In this document: positions 25,706 through 37,414 of the stretch, piece by piece
Layout: the number at the start of each line of letters is the position of its first letter
How positions within the stretch are numbered: the first letter of the stretch is position 1
Source: Spizellomyces sp. 'palustris'
Taxonomy: Eukaryota > Chytridiomycota > Chytridiomycetes > Spizellomycetales > Spizellomycetaceae
Length of the DNA: 64,000 nt
Reading direction: 5' to 3'
NCBI GenBank assembly: GCA_006535965.1
Contig: QEAR01000072.1
Coordinates: 1-64,000, forward strand
Program-made: the position numbers and the translations under genes
Notes under the pieces: model-generated
Databases searched by the model: none
Seen by the model: the letters and a program-made list of their open reading frames with translations, nothing else
Told to the model about the DNA's origin: nothing

Positions 25706-28178
25706 TTATATGCGGAAGCATCTATCTGCAATGACTATTACATCCTTCATCTCCTTCACATCATGTACCCTTAAAACGTTTGCGCCGCCAGCAACAGCAG
25801 CCGAACAAGCAGCGGCCGTGCCCCACACCCGATTCTTCGGGTCTTCTGCATTTAAGGCGTGTCCAAGAAAACCTTTTCGAGAGGGGCCGACAAGTGTTGG
25901 GAAACCCGCGAGTTCTGATTTTGGTTTCACCATATCCCTAAGCCCCCGCAAAATATCGAAGTTTTGGTCAGCATTCTTTGCGAAGCCTATTCCAGGATCC
26001 ACAATGATGTTCCACCGCCGAACTCCTTTAGCGACTGCTTTGGACACGGTGGTACCCAAGACGCGACGAATCTCTTGTATTACGTCGTCGTTTTCGTAGT
26101 TTGTGAGCTTCGTCATTGTTTTGGGTGTCCCCCGCATATGCATTAAGCAAATGGGTGCTTTCGAGTTCGCCATGGTAGTAAGCATGGCTGGGTCATGTGA
26201 GGCGCCAGTCACATCGTTAATCAGATCTGCCCCGGCTTCAACCGCAGCTTTAGCGACAGAGGCTCGGTACGTGTCCACGGATATGGGAATAGTCTGGTTA
26301 CGCTTTCTAATTGCCTCTATAACGGGAATTACCCTCTTCAGTTCCTCCTCTTCTGTAATTTCGTCCGCATTCGGGCGGGTCGACATGCCTCCTATATCAA
26401 TTATGTCCGCGCCGTCGTTGACCATGGTGAGAGCATACTCTGTAGCAGCATCAATCGAGAAATGTTCTCCGCCATCACTGAAGCTATCTGGTGTGACATT
26501 GAGGATGCCCATTACGTATGTTCGTTTTGACCAGTTCCAAATTTGTCCGGAACCGAGAGGGATAACTTTGTGGATGTGATGATCGGCAGCTTGCTCTGAG
26601 TGGCCAAGGAGCGCAAGTAGCTGAGACGCCGTACGGAAAAGGCCCGGGATCTCCATGTCCGGCGCAATGCTAGGATGACGCCAAGGTGTTTGCATCAATA
26701 AACTTACGAGCCATTCGACGAAGGGTGATACACGGGTACTTACTCGCACAGCGGTCGCAACACAAACTCGCGTTCCTTAATCCGAGGATGGGGAATCGTG
26801 AGGGTTTCATTGCTCATTTCCAGGTAATCGTAGCAGAGAATATCGAGATCGATGGGACGAGGACCGAAACGTTGCCCATCGAAATCACGACCCATTTCAC
26901 TTTCAATGCCCTTGAGGAATCCCAGTAGTGGCTCTGGTTCCAAGCTTGTTCGTACCTATGACGTTCCCCATGTGTCAACCCTAGAAGCACCTCTAGCGAT
27001 GTCATAGACCTCACCTTAACTGTCGCATTCAAGAAGTTTGGTTGGTCTGCTACATACATGGGTGTGGTTTCATATAAAAAGGAAGTATCCACGACTTGGA
27101 TTGCTGGTGAACCCTCCAGTCTGCACAGTGCCCCTTCCATGTTTTGGGCACGGTTGCCGAGATTTGATCCAATAGCAAGTAGTACTGTGTGAGATAGACG
27201 GCTGTCTTGATGAACATCAACCTCTCTTGTGCCTCTGCTGGTTGGGCCACCAGAGGTGGGTGATACTTCTTGCGAGCCGCTGGCGGGCTCCTTCAAACCA
27301 AAGAACGCTCGATCTCTGGTTATTTCAACTCCAGCCGCCGCGGCAAACACAATCGCGCTCGGCTTCTCGACTCGAACGGTGATTTTGGGTACATGACACT
27401 GTTCGATCATCAGTTTTGCGACGGATGTCGCCAGAGCTTCAACTGTTTTATAATCCGTTTGTTCTACATACTGACTAACAGTCCGTGTAATTGTCCTGTA
27501 ATTGTGTACCTTGGGTACGTGGTCTTCAATGAGGAGAAGAGGGTTGAACTGGAGATGTATGACAAGGGTCAGGATCACTCGCTGGCGTTCTTCGCGCTCC
27601 CAAGGATTCACCCCGATGATGGTATTTAAGTTGAGATCTTGGATGAAAATCTGATCCTCGCCAGCAATGTCCTCTGCCGAGAGCGACTGCCTCTTCGCAC
27701 CAGATGCTTTCAATGACTCCATTAGTTCAATGTCCCGCCTTGACCGAGTTATTTCTACTCCCGCACACGCGGCGTGAAGGAGGGCACGCGGTTTCTCCAC
27801 TCGAACAGTTACGCATTCCGCCCCGCATTCTTGCACACAAATCCGGGCAATGCCACTGGCGAGAGCTTCGACAGACCGGTAGGATGTTTTTTCTGAGAAC
27901 GCTTGGACAGCCTTTGCTATTGTCCCGTAGCTGATAGTATGCGAGAGAAGATCACTTTCACCGGATGAATTAACGTCCTGGTGCACCGTAAGATCTATAT
28001 TCAATGGCTGGCGTTTCGAACGCTCCCATGAGTCTACACCTATGATATTCCGAACGTTGAGCTTGCGCACTATGATCTTGTCCATGTCGGGTTTTCGGAA
28101 AACAACGCCCAGCATTTGGGGTGCACGTCTATGGCAGTTGTACCCATAGCAACAGCGATATTCCGTCTGGAGATCCAT
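25706..28178 (-). CDS. FOL1: Fol1: FolB-FolB-HPPK-DHPS folate synthesis protein
   Basis: Trifunctional enzyme of de novo folate synthesis. Two tandem dihydroneopterin-aldolase (FolB) domains come first (KLNVRNIIGVDSWERSKRQP and LNLNTIIGVNPWEREERQ), each closing with a VRVEKP motif. HPPK follows with LLAIGSNLGNRAQNME, then FGPRPIDLDILCYDYLEM and PHPRIKEREFVLRPLC. DHPS is last with MGILNVTPDSFSDGG, DIIDIGGMSTRP, LINDVTG, LMHMRGTP, VDPGIGFAKN and VGPSRKGFLG. Two introns are visible: one about 27015-26956, and one at about 26742-26672 that joins LRPLC to DIAPDMEIPGLF. The two FolB copies in tandem are the Pneumocystis Fas/Fol1 arrangement. DHPS is the sulfonamide target family. The likely start is 28085 (MDKIIVRKLN); an upstream in-frame ATG at 28178 adds 31 residues of no clear role. 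Confidence 0.96.
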
Positions 28179-28443
28179 ACTAGGCGGCGGACAGTTCGGC
28201 GGACGCTAAGTACAATTAATAGCGTTCATGTCCCACCAGTTGCGTCCATGTGAAATAGCAACTGGTAGAACTATTTGCTGACACTACACAGTCAGTAGCA
28301 TAACATTTGCCGAACTACATAGATCGCGGTATCAAGCGCACCAAAAATGACGGCCTTCCAGTAACCAGTTCCTATGATAATATACAAACTTCCTATTGAA
28401 GGCCCCTCAACACCATTGAAAGTACATGGAATCATTTCTGATC

Positions 28444-31400
28444 TCACAATGCGTATCGCTCCGCTAGCCTTTGCTTCACAAAGACGGGGAAGTCTTTGAC
28501 AATCTGGTTCCACGATTCCCCCCAACCGTTCTTGAACCCATGCAGAATCTAATGGAAAGGAGGTCATCACAAAGGTCGAACTACAACAGAACTGGCGAAA
28601 ATATAAACACCTTCTCAAATGTCTTATTCAGTTCAGGTGACACTCTGTTCCATTGAGCAACAGCATCGCCTGTAACACGGTACACAACTTTAGCCCCTAC
28701 GTATCTTCACGTCTGCAAATTTCAGGATAGTACTCACAGAAGTAGGCGAACTTGTCCATGACACCGTTCGGATTCAGTTCAATCATCCGACACATGCCTT
28801 GGAATGCGCTCTCTTTCTCCAAATTATCTCGAATAAGACGGAGGTTTTCGCACCTGTGAACGATGTATGAGATATCAAGAACAGGGTACGCTGTCTCTCT
28901 TCTTGAACCCACCAGGGCTGAATAAAGGTCTGAATATGTGGCGCCACCAGATCTGGGCAAACATAACCCAAGCGTCCTATCGTAATGGCCGCATTCTCCA
29001 GAATAGCTTTTGGTGTTTGCGGATTAGTTAGAAGAGGAATCAAGCGCTCCAATAGCGGGTGCACCCAAGGTTGCATTTCTCTGTCTGTAAATTAAATTGT
29101 TTAGCTCCGTGAGCATTATTTAGTCCAACCACGTGCTCCAAGCTGACGTATCACTGCGTACCGTATTTCAGAGAAATCTCCCCAACCGCCCAAACCGCGT
29201 TATTCACTACCGACACGCGCGTTTGATCAATGGGTGGGCTCAGCTGGCCTATCAGCTCTGGTAGGTACTGGTTGAGATATGGCTTCAGATGGGCAAAGGC
29301 GGATATTGCCAAATCTCCCAGTAAAGCGTATGCGCTCTGACGCACTTCGGGACTGGGATCCTGAAATAGCCAAACATTGAGTGTGTCAACGCGTCCTCAC
29401 CTGTTGAGACAGATTACATACCTTCATGCAGATGGGTAGTAACGACAGCACAGGTGGTTGCAATTGCGGTACAAGCGGCTCAACCAGTGTGTTCATTCCC
29501 TGAGCCACGCCGCTCAGCAGATCCAATGAGACTACAATGAAGTCCTTATCTGGTGCTTCAATTGCATCGGGGTGTTGAGCGTGACTCTGTCCACAGAAAA
29601 CGGTTTCGTCAAAACCCAGCCAATGAACGGCAATGACTTAGAGTGATAAGCACCTGAAGTAGCTGAAGAGTGGCTTGAATGATTCGCAAGCATCGCTGCC
29701 ACACCTCGGTTGCAAATGGCGCAAACTTGCCCCCGAGTGCGGTAGCAACGGAAGACATACATTCAAAGAGGGGGAAAATCCCTCGATCCATGTCATCGAT
29801 CAATTGCCACTTGCGAACAAGAGGTTGCATCAGAACGTTGATGTATCGATCTTCGCTCAATGCTGATCCGACTGAGTCTGCTAGGGTTCCCACTGCATCA
29901 TACAAGATAAGCAGATTCTTGTGCTGGTTGATTGTCGAGTGCAGTCAATTTTGTCAGTCCACTGGCGCACTTGGTTCCGACAGTGAGCTACACCTACCTG
30001 GTATTTTTGGAATGCCAAGGCTAGAGTCGAAAGGACCGGCTCTAGATATGGAATCAACTCCATCATGGCCTCCTCCTCCAAAGTGGCTAGCGCACTATTT
30101 ATAAGAGTAATTAATTACCAAGTCTTACAAAAGATACGATCACTACGGTACACACCTGCACGCGGCTTCCTGTACACGCTTGTTATTATCCAGCACAGTT
30201 TGAAGAAGCTGTACACATCATTAGCGAATTCATTACTTGTGGAATACATATACCTGCCAGTCATACCGTTAGAACCAATGGCCGAAAGTAGGTTTGCCTG
30301 TGCTGCTGCAACTGCGCCTCCGTGCCGCAATATTGACGAGCCCACACTGCTGGAGGATGTACTGTCCAACCTGCGTAACGACCCAATGTCCAGCATGTGA
30401 TTGCACGCACGAGAGGCTGGGTGGAAAGCACGTCCCTGATTGAGACCGTGATTTCGAACATCAAGTCATTATGGACGCATACTAACCTGCGCGTCCGTCA
30501 AGCAAGTGATCATATGCGGAACCAACTGTGGCAAGTGTTGCATCATACCCGGAAGACATCCTATACCGTAACGGTCATACGAAGCTCTAGTGACCAAATT
30601 GTTTGCATAGCAGACGCACCTTCAGCAATCGCCCCCAGCGCCAAGATGCCACACTCCCGATGCTCCCAATCGGGGTGAAACAATTCTTCTTTCAATCGGG
30701 GCAGTAGGTGGACAAGAAGATCGTTCTCAAACACTGTGGCCATAACATCCATAGCTGCAGCGGAGCATTTTCGGAGATTCCATTCGGTATACACGTCGTC
30801 CTCATCATCAAAATCACTTTCATCCTCATCGTCCGAGTCCTCATTTCCAGCCGGTTGAGATTGCCCTGCTCCAGGTGTTCCCTCATGATCCAACGCGTGG
30901 GTCCGAGCTTTGTGATGGCGCGGTTTTATGTCCTGCGCACTATCAGGGACAGCAGCATCTTCACCCTCATCTGCAAGTACGGCGACATCTTCCTCCGAAT
31001 ATACCATGCCCTTCAAAAGCACGGGGACAATTCTGGGGCAAAGGCAAAGCGGGTCAAACGGTCGTCCACGAAATTAGTATCATAATGACATTAAGTACCT
31101 TGGCAAGAAGGGTTCTAGGTGATCCTTCATCCGATCCTGCTCCGCAAACGAAAGCCAGAACTCGCACGCTTCTAATGCCACTTCCTCGTCTTCCCCTTGT
31201 GTACAATACAACATAAAGTTCACAACGTCCTCTAGCTGAGGGACCAGCGCTTCGGGGTATACTTCAAGTATCATGACGAGTGCCTGACATACATGTTTAC
31301 GGACGGTGGGGTGGGGGTCGCTCGCACGGGCATAAAGTCCTTGGACGTAGGGTTCCATATTGACGATTAACCCTTGTGAGTGCATCAGTACAAATTGATT

Positions 31401-32165
31401 CACACACTGGATGGCGGAAGCGCGGACTTTGGGATTCGGATTAGCAAAATGTTGAATAAATTTTTGTATCATAAAGCTCAACGCTTGCGACTGGAATTCT
31501 TCCAACTGCTGTGCAGAGTCCTCGCATATTTTTTGGAGCGCACCAAATGCTCCCTACAAAGCAGAATGTAACCGAATTCAGTGTCGTAATCACATCTATC
31601 CATACACCCCTTCCGGTATCACATACCTCCACTACATGAGGTTCCGGCCGATCGATTAACTCCATGAGGACCTGGAGCACCTCAGGCCATCTACGCAAAT
31701 CCTGGGATAAAACTGTTGTAATGATAGATCCAGCCGCAGCCCGAACAGGTTCCTGTGGGTCAGAAACCACTCGGATCACACATTCCTTCATGTACGCCAC
31801 ACTTTGCGGTTGCATTATTTCAATGTGTAGTCGAACATAGTTTTTCAACGTAAGACCAGCAATGGCTCTCGTTGACGGTTCCAGCTCGGACATGGCCATG
31901 ATGCAGGCAAGGTAATTAGGATATTCGGGAACTCTCGTAAACGACTCTAGTTTCTTTAAATCATGGCACAAACAATTGAGTTGTTGAATACGAAGTATTG
32001 TAACAGTGATTTTGGCAACGAGCTGTAACTCTGCTTTGGAGATACAAATTTCCGCCAGTTCCTCACCTGCCGGACGTCCCGCTGCACTGCATTATCGCTG
32101 GCAGTCGAGTCCTTCAACAGCTGCACAAGTATATGCAGGTCCTCCGTGCGCGGTTGCCAGGTCAT
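28444..32165 (-). CDS. KAP104: Transportin / importin beta-2 (Kap104)
   Basis: Karyopherin that carries PY-NLS cargoes (RNA-binding proteins) into the nucleus. The start [20 protein letters not shown] matches the first HEAT repeat of TNPO1. Next comes [15 protein letters not shown], a HEAT series with [14 protein letters not shown] and [16 protein letters not shown], then the acidic H8-type loop ([18 protein letters not shown], near 30850-30780) that couples Ran-GTP to cargo release. Late repeats read [48 protein letters not shown] and [14 protein letters not shown], then [18 protein letters not shown]. The last exon ends [20 protein letters not shown] followed by [10 protein letters not shown], like the human C-terminus. 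The protein is full length (about 900 residues) in about 12 exons. It is in the same direction as FOL1, about 270 bp away. Confidence 0.95.
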
Positions 32166-32555
32166 CGTTTCTACTGTCTACTAGGCAAATGCTTTCCAAC
32201 TCGGGGTCGTAAAGGGGAGTTGTGTACGCACCGTGGCGTAAATTCGGTGGGAGCGATGCACTCGGCACAGATGCTTTGATGCGATCGTGAATCGTCCGTG
32301 AGCCGATGACGGCTGGTGCCCAGCCTTGACGACAAGAAAGCCATGATAATGTGGCACAGGCCGCACGTGATCGTAGAACGATGCTTACGCGCGTTGTTTA
32401 TCACACATTTTGGCCAAACAGCGGAACCTCCCCATCTTCCACGCGTTCTGGCATTTTTCTCCTACCCCAGGTCTTTAAATAGGTGCCGCATCCTCGTTTC
32501 CCCCCCACTTTTTTCAGCTTCCCTCCATCTTTTATCCGAGAAATTCAGCGAAAAA

Positions 32556-33582
32556 ATGAAATTGGGTCTTCCTATTGCACTGTCTCTTGGCTTCCTCGCC
32601 GCGCCATCATTGGCCGTATCCATCTTGCCAGCGAACCCTTGTGTGCCCCAAGGCACATCCTTCTCATGCCCCAGTGTCTACAATGGCGCCATTGGGGCGT
32701 CCGCGTCGCCGAGTCCCGCTACCGCGGCCGGCATCCAATCCCTTTGGGCTTTGCGCGATAACATGCATCAACGCTGGCAGGCTCTGGACGCGGCCTGCGA
32801 TCCAGATGCCGTGTTTGCTGTAAGACCCCATATTCGCATATGTACATGCTTGGAATTAATCAATGAAAATGCATCATGGGTTATAGCTCACTTATTTGTT
32901 TATGACCGACTCTGTTGCATCTCACGTTGCCAACAATTACTTTGATTTCAACGAGGACATGGTCACATTTACTCGTACCTTTGCAAATTACTACATCACC
33001 GCCATTGATAACTGGAAAAATGGGAACCGCAATCAAGTTCCTCAGGCGTGGAAGACTGCCTTCAGCAATGCCGATGCTCAGAAGACCCTTGCTGAGCAAG
33101 ATCTGTTCCTCGGCATGAATGCCCACATCAATCGTGATCTTGCGTACGTCGTGAACGACTTGAAAATGAAGACCGACCACAAGCCCGACTACAACCGAAT
33201 TAACGACATTCTGCAGGAAACTGCCGAGCCCGTAAACACGCAGATTGTGTGTCGTTACTCTGGCGACCCCCTTCAGACCAACCCCGTCCTCGGGGCCGCC
33301 CTCTTGCAAATGATCAGCGGCTGGCGCGAAAATGCTTGGCAGAATGGCAAGCGTAAGTAGGATGCAACATTACGATGGACACAATCCATATTAATTAACA
33401 CCCCCATTCTACCTCAAGTGATGCAATTCAATCCTCTCCAGAAGATTGTTGTGGACACTGCGGCCGCAGCCATTGCCAATTTGTTTGCTATTAACCTTGG
33501 CACGAATGCTCAGCGTGTCCAATACTGTCAGTCGCAACAAGCGGCCAACGCCTGCCCTCCACTTCAGTTGACCAACCACTAG
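32556..33582 (+). CDS. Secreted DUF5995-like protein
   Basis: Three exons (32556-32819, 32887-33352, 33419-33582) with GT-AG introns give 297 residues in one exact frame. An N-terminal signal peptide is clear (MKLGLPIALSLGFLAAPSLA). The body holds ALTYLFMTDSVASH, FNEDMVTFTRTFANYYITAI, FLGMNAHINRDLAYVV and GWRENAWQNGK. The LGMNAHINRDL block is the signature of the DUF5995 family, a helical family of unknown chemistry in bacteria and fungi. The C-terminus is Ala/Asn-rich with CPPLQLTNH at the end. A TTTAAATA box lies near 32474, about 80 bp before the start. It is divergent from transportin. The secreted location is inferred from the signal peptide; function unknown. Confidence 0.85.
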
Positions 33583-33902
33583 ATTGTCTATCTACTTTGA
33601 CTCATTTATTAATGCTCAAAAGTAATCTTAGACTAGCATTTTTAATTCATTATTTTAGTATTCCTTTTTATTCTCTTTTCGAGAGTCATATCCTATTAAT
33701 CTGCTTAACCTTCAATGCTTCGTTGTAAATTGGTCCGTGGTGAACTGATGAACAGACAGTCACCGTCTTCCCGCCATTTTGATCCGAACCTCTGATCGAC
33801 GAGATTATGCACGTGATCAGGTCTTGCTCCCCTTGAATTTTTTTTGGTTTCTAGCAGCTCCATAAGAATAAACTCCGCTGAAAGCCAACCCATCTACACA
33901 GC
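33583..33902. other. Intergenic, 3' and 5' flanks
   Basis: A 320-bp AT-rich gap between the DUF5995-like gene and DRS1. It holds the likely polyadenylation region of the former; no gene is seen. Confidence 0.4.
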
Positions 33903-36885
33903 ATGGGTGTCAAACTGAAGTTTGACGGGCCTTTTGACCCTCTCTGCATCTCCACAATTGAGGAGGATGACGAGGTCCCTGTGGTAGACGAAGAAGAAGA
34001 AGAAGAGGATTTCGCCCTGCATGGAGCACAGATCACCAAAGATAAGGCAAATAACCCTGGACAAAAGCAAAGCACTCAGGTAGGCAAGTATCTGTAGGGT
34101 GGACTATCCCACTATATCGATAGTAGCGGTTAAACTCACGATGATGGTGGTGCCAGACCGCGAAGCCAGGTAAAAAGGAGAAAAAGGCCAAAAAGCTCAA
34201 GTCAAAACAGAATGACGCCCCAACAACCACCCAACCTCCACCCAAGTCTCAGCAATCCACTGACAAGAAGCCGGATGACTTGGAATTGAATCCGGATTTC
34301 TCTTTTGACGCCGATGGTGGGCTGAGTCTTGTAGGACCGTCACATCCTTGGGATTTTACCTCTGTCAAAGCCGCCATCAAGCAGCAAATGAAGGTTGGAC
34401 TCTGCTACTTTGCATGTCACTGAAACGAAGGATGGGTGACTTATCTGTGTTTGAATAGGATACAATATCAACAACTGTTGATGAGAAGATAGAACGAAGA
34501 CGGGGGAAAGTGAACGGTGCCGCGGATACTAAGAGGAAGCTTTTGGCGGACGGTGAGAGCCAAGGTTGGACCATGCTCATTTTTGATAACGCAAGTGTGC
34601 TGCGAAGACTAAACGTATTTATGTTCAGAAGAGGAGGATAAGGACTTCATGGATGACGGGTCAGAAGACGAGGAGATTTCTGACGACGATGAAGGAGTGA
34701 TCGCCAGCGACTCGCCAGATGACGACTCTGTAAATGAGAACGCAGAAGGAGAGGACATGTTTGATGATGGCACTGACGGCGATGAGAGTGAAGGAGAGCA
34801 GGACGACGAAGTTGTCACCACTCAGCATCGGCATCGCGACAGTGATGATGAAGAGGATGATGCTGACGAGCCCGACGACATTGTACAGGAAAAGAAAAAG
34901 GCAGAATACTTTGCACCCGCTCCCGAAGTCGAGGAATCGACCACTGAGGCCTTTACGAGCATGCGACTCTCCCGACCCATTCTCAAAGGCATCGCCGCCA
35001 TGGGATTTGTCAAGCCAACAGCCATTCAAGCCCGTACCATCCCCATTGCTATGCAAGGAAAGGATATCTGCGGTTCAGCCGTAACAGGATCCGGAAAGAC
35101 TGCAGCATTCATCATTCCCGTCTTGGAACGTCTTTTGTTCCGTCCGAAAAACGTTGCCACGACCCGTGTCCTCATTCTCGTTCCAACCCGTGAATTGGGC
35201 GTTCAATGTCACTCTGTCGCCGTCAACCTGGCCAAATTCTCTGATATTCAATTTTGTCTTTGTGTGGGTGGTTTGTCAACAAAGACCCAGGAGGTAGAAC
35301 TCAGGGCGCGACCTGACGTGGTGATTGCGACGCCCGGTCGACTCATTGACCACATCCGCAACTCGCGGTCATTTAACCTGGACAGTGTCGAAATTTTGAT
35401 CATGGATGAAGCGGACCGGATGCTTGAAGATGGTTTTGCAGATGAGTTGAACGAGATTATCAAGAATACCCCCAAGAGCCGACAAACGATGTTGTTCTCT
35501 GCGACCATGACGGACAATGTTGATGATTTGATCAAATTGTCTCTCAACCGACCTGTCAGACTCTTTGTAGATAGCAGCACGTCCATTGCAAATCGTCTCG
35601 TACAAGAATTTATTCGTGTGCGTGCGCACCGTGAAGAGAGTCGACCTGCTATCCTTGCCGCCCTCTGCACACGAACGTATGCGTCAGAAACCATTGTCTT
35701 TTTCCGTAGTAAAGCCGCGGCGCATCACATGAAAATCGTGTTTGGGCTCCTAGGACTGAAGGCCGCCGAACTCCACGGTAACTTGACGCAACTGCAGCGT
35801 CTGGAAGCATTGGAGCAATTCCGTGACAAACAGGTGGACTTTTTACTTGCGACGGATTTGGCGTCTCGTGGTCTCGATATTGCCGGTATCAAAACCGTCA
35901 TCAACTACGACATGCCGAGAAACTATGCCCAGTACGTTCACCGTATTGGACGAACAGCCCGTGGCGGCGCAGGCGGTCGAGCCGTCAGTCTTGTCGGAGA
36001 AGCCGATCGAAACGTTCTCAAAATGGCCGTTAAAAACTCTCGAGACGAAGTCAAGCACCGCATCGTCCCATCCCAAGTTGTCCAAAAATACGAGCGACGC
36101 ATTGAGAAATTCAAAGATACCGTAAAGGACATTTACGCGGAAGAGAAAGAAGAAAAAGAGATGCGTAAAGCCGAGATGGAGATTTCCAAAGCGCAGAATA
36201 TCATGGAGCATGAAGCGGAGATCAAGAGTCGACCTGCTCGAACGTGGTTCCAGACTGAAAAGGAAAAGGCGCAAGCAAAGGAGCTCGGCCTTGCGAAACA
36301 TCATGCAGATTTTGGACTCGACAGCGAGGAACCTAACAGTAAAAAACGGAAAGCCGCTGCACAATTTGATGATGATGCGGTGAGTTTCTTGTCACTTGTG
36401 TGTGTGTGTGTGTTCTAGGATGATCCCATAAGTCCTCCGACCAACTCCATGTCGGAAAAAAAGAAAACATTTACACCTTGGAGATCTGAGAACCCTACGA
36501 CATTACCCCAAATACTAACATACACTCTTCACAGCCAAAAAGAACCTCGCTCTCCGGTCTCTCCCGTAAAAAGAAACGCACCAAACTCGCCCGCGAAGAA
36601 GACGCAAAAGAACTCGCAACGCAAGCCCGTGTTGCCCGCACCGTCAAAAAACAAGCCCGCCCCCAGAAATTGGCCGTCGTGTCTGAACCTCGGCCTTTTG
36701 TTCCTAAACCCACTAAACGACGGGAAGGAGGGTTTGATAGTGAGATGGGAACAAGTAAAAAGAAAACCGCCAAAAAGACAGTGACGAAAACGGAGCCTGT
36801 TCAAAAGAAAAGGGAACCAAAGAAATTGGGAAAAGTGAGGTCTGTCAAGGCGTTTAAATCGAAATCGAAATTCAAGAGACGCTAG
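33903..36885 (+). CDS. DRS1: DEAD-box RNA helicase Drs1/DDX27
   Basis: Nucleolar helicase needed for 60S ribosome assembly. The N-terminus (MGVKLKFDGPFDPLCISTI) leads through three short exons into a long acidic region (EEDKDFMDDGSEDEEISDDD onward). The helicase core lies at 34950-36100: Q-motif region GFVKPTAIQARTIP, motif I AVTGSGKTAAF, Ia PTRELG, Ib TPGR, II MDEADRM, III SAT, IV IVFFRSKAAAHHMK, V ATDLASRGLD and VI HRIGRTARGG. SRPILKGIAAMGF and the conserved downstream TWFQTEKEK fit Drs1. After an intron at about 36380-36535 the C-terminus is Lys/Arg-rich (KSKSKFKRR end), as in nucleolar helicases. About five exons, about 830 residues, strong use of C-ending codons. All catalytic motifs are intact. 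Confidence 0.95.
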
Positions 36886-37414
36886 TGAGGGGGTGTTTTT
36901 TTGTATGTATTTTAGGTTTTTTTTTAGTATGGTTTTTTATGCGATTTGATAGGATGGCATGTGTGGAGATGATATTGGATGATTGAAGGGTAAAAGTGGG
37001 TGTAGAAACGGTGGCCCGGAATAACATGATAAATCTTGGAAAGCAATGCATATATGATTCCCGCATAAATACATTTGTAGAGAGTTTGACTTTAGATTTT
37101 TCACGAATGATTCAATATGCAGCATGGTACCATCCATACACATACACAACCAGATCAAACATTTGGAAATGCAAAACATTTGAAAGAGACAACAGAAGAT
37201 GCACACAGTACACAATCATGATATATTTTGCAAAAAGACAGGTTATACCTATGTAAATCTATCTACAACCGCAGAGGGACGATACTGCCCACTCAAGCCA
37301 ATGGGAAATATACAGATCAGCAAAGGTTCATTCCTCCCGCAAGGTAAACAAGCAAAAAATGCCAAAACGCCCATGCAAAAACGCAAAAACTGCAAAACAC
37401 CCAACCCCCAAATC
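36886..37414. other. Convergent gap DRS1/Argonaute
   Basis: About 530 bp between two convergent 3' ends. A T-rich run lies just after the DRS1 stop, with AT-rich sequence beyond. No gene or RNA is recognised. Confidence 0.4.
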
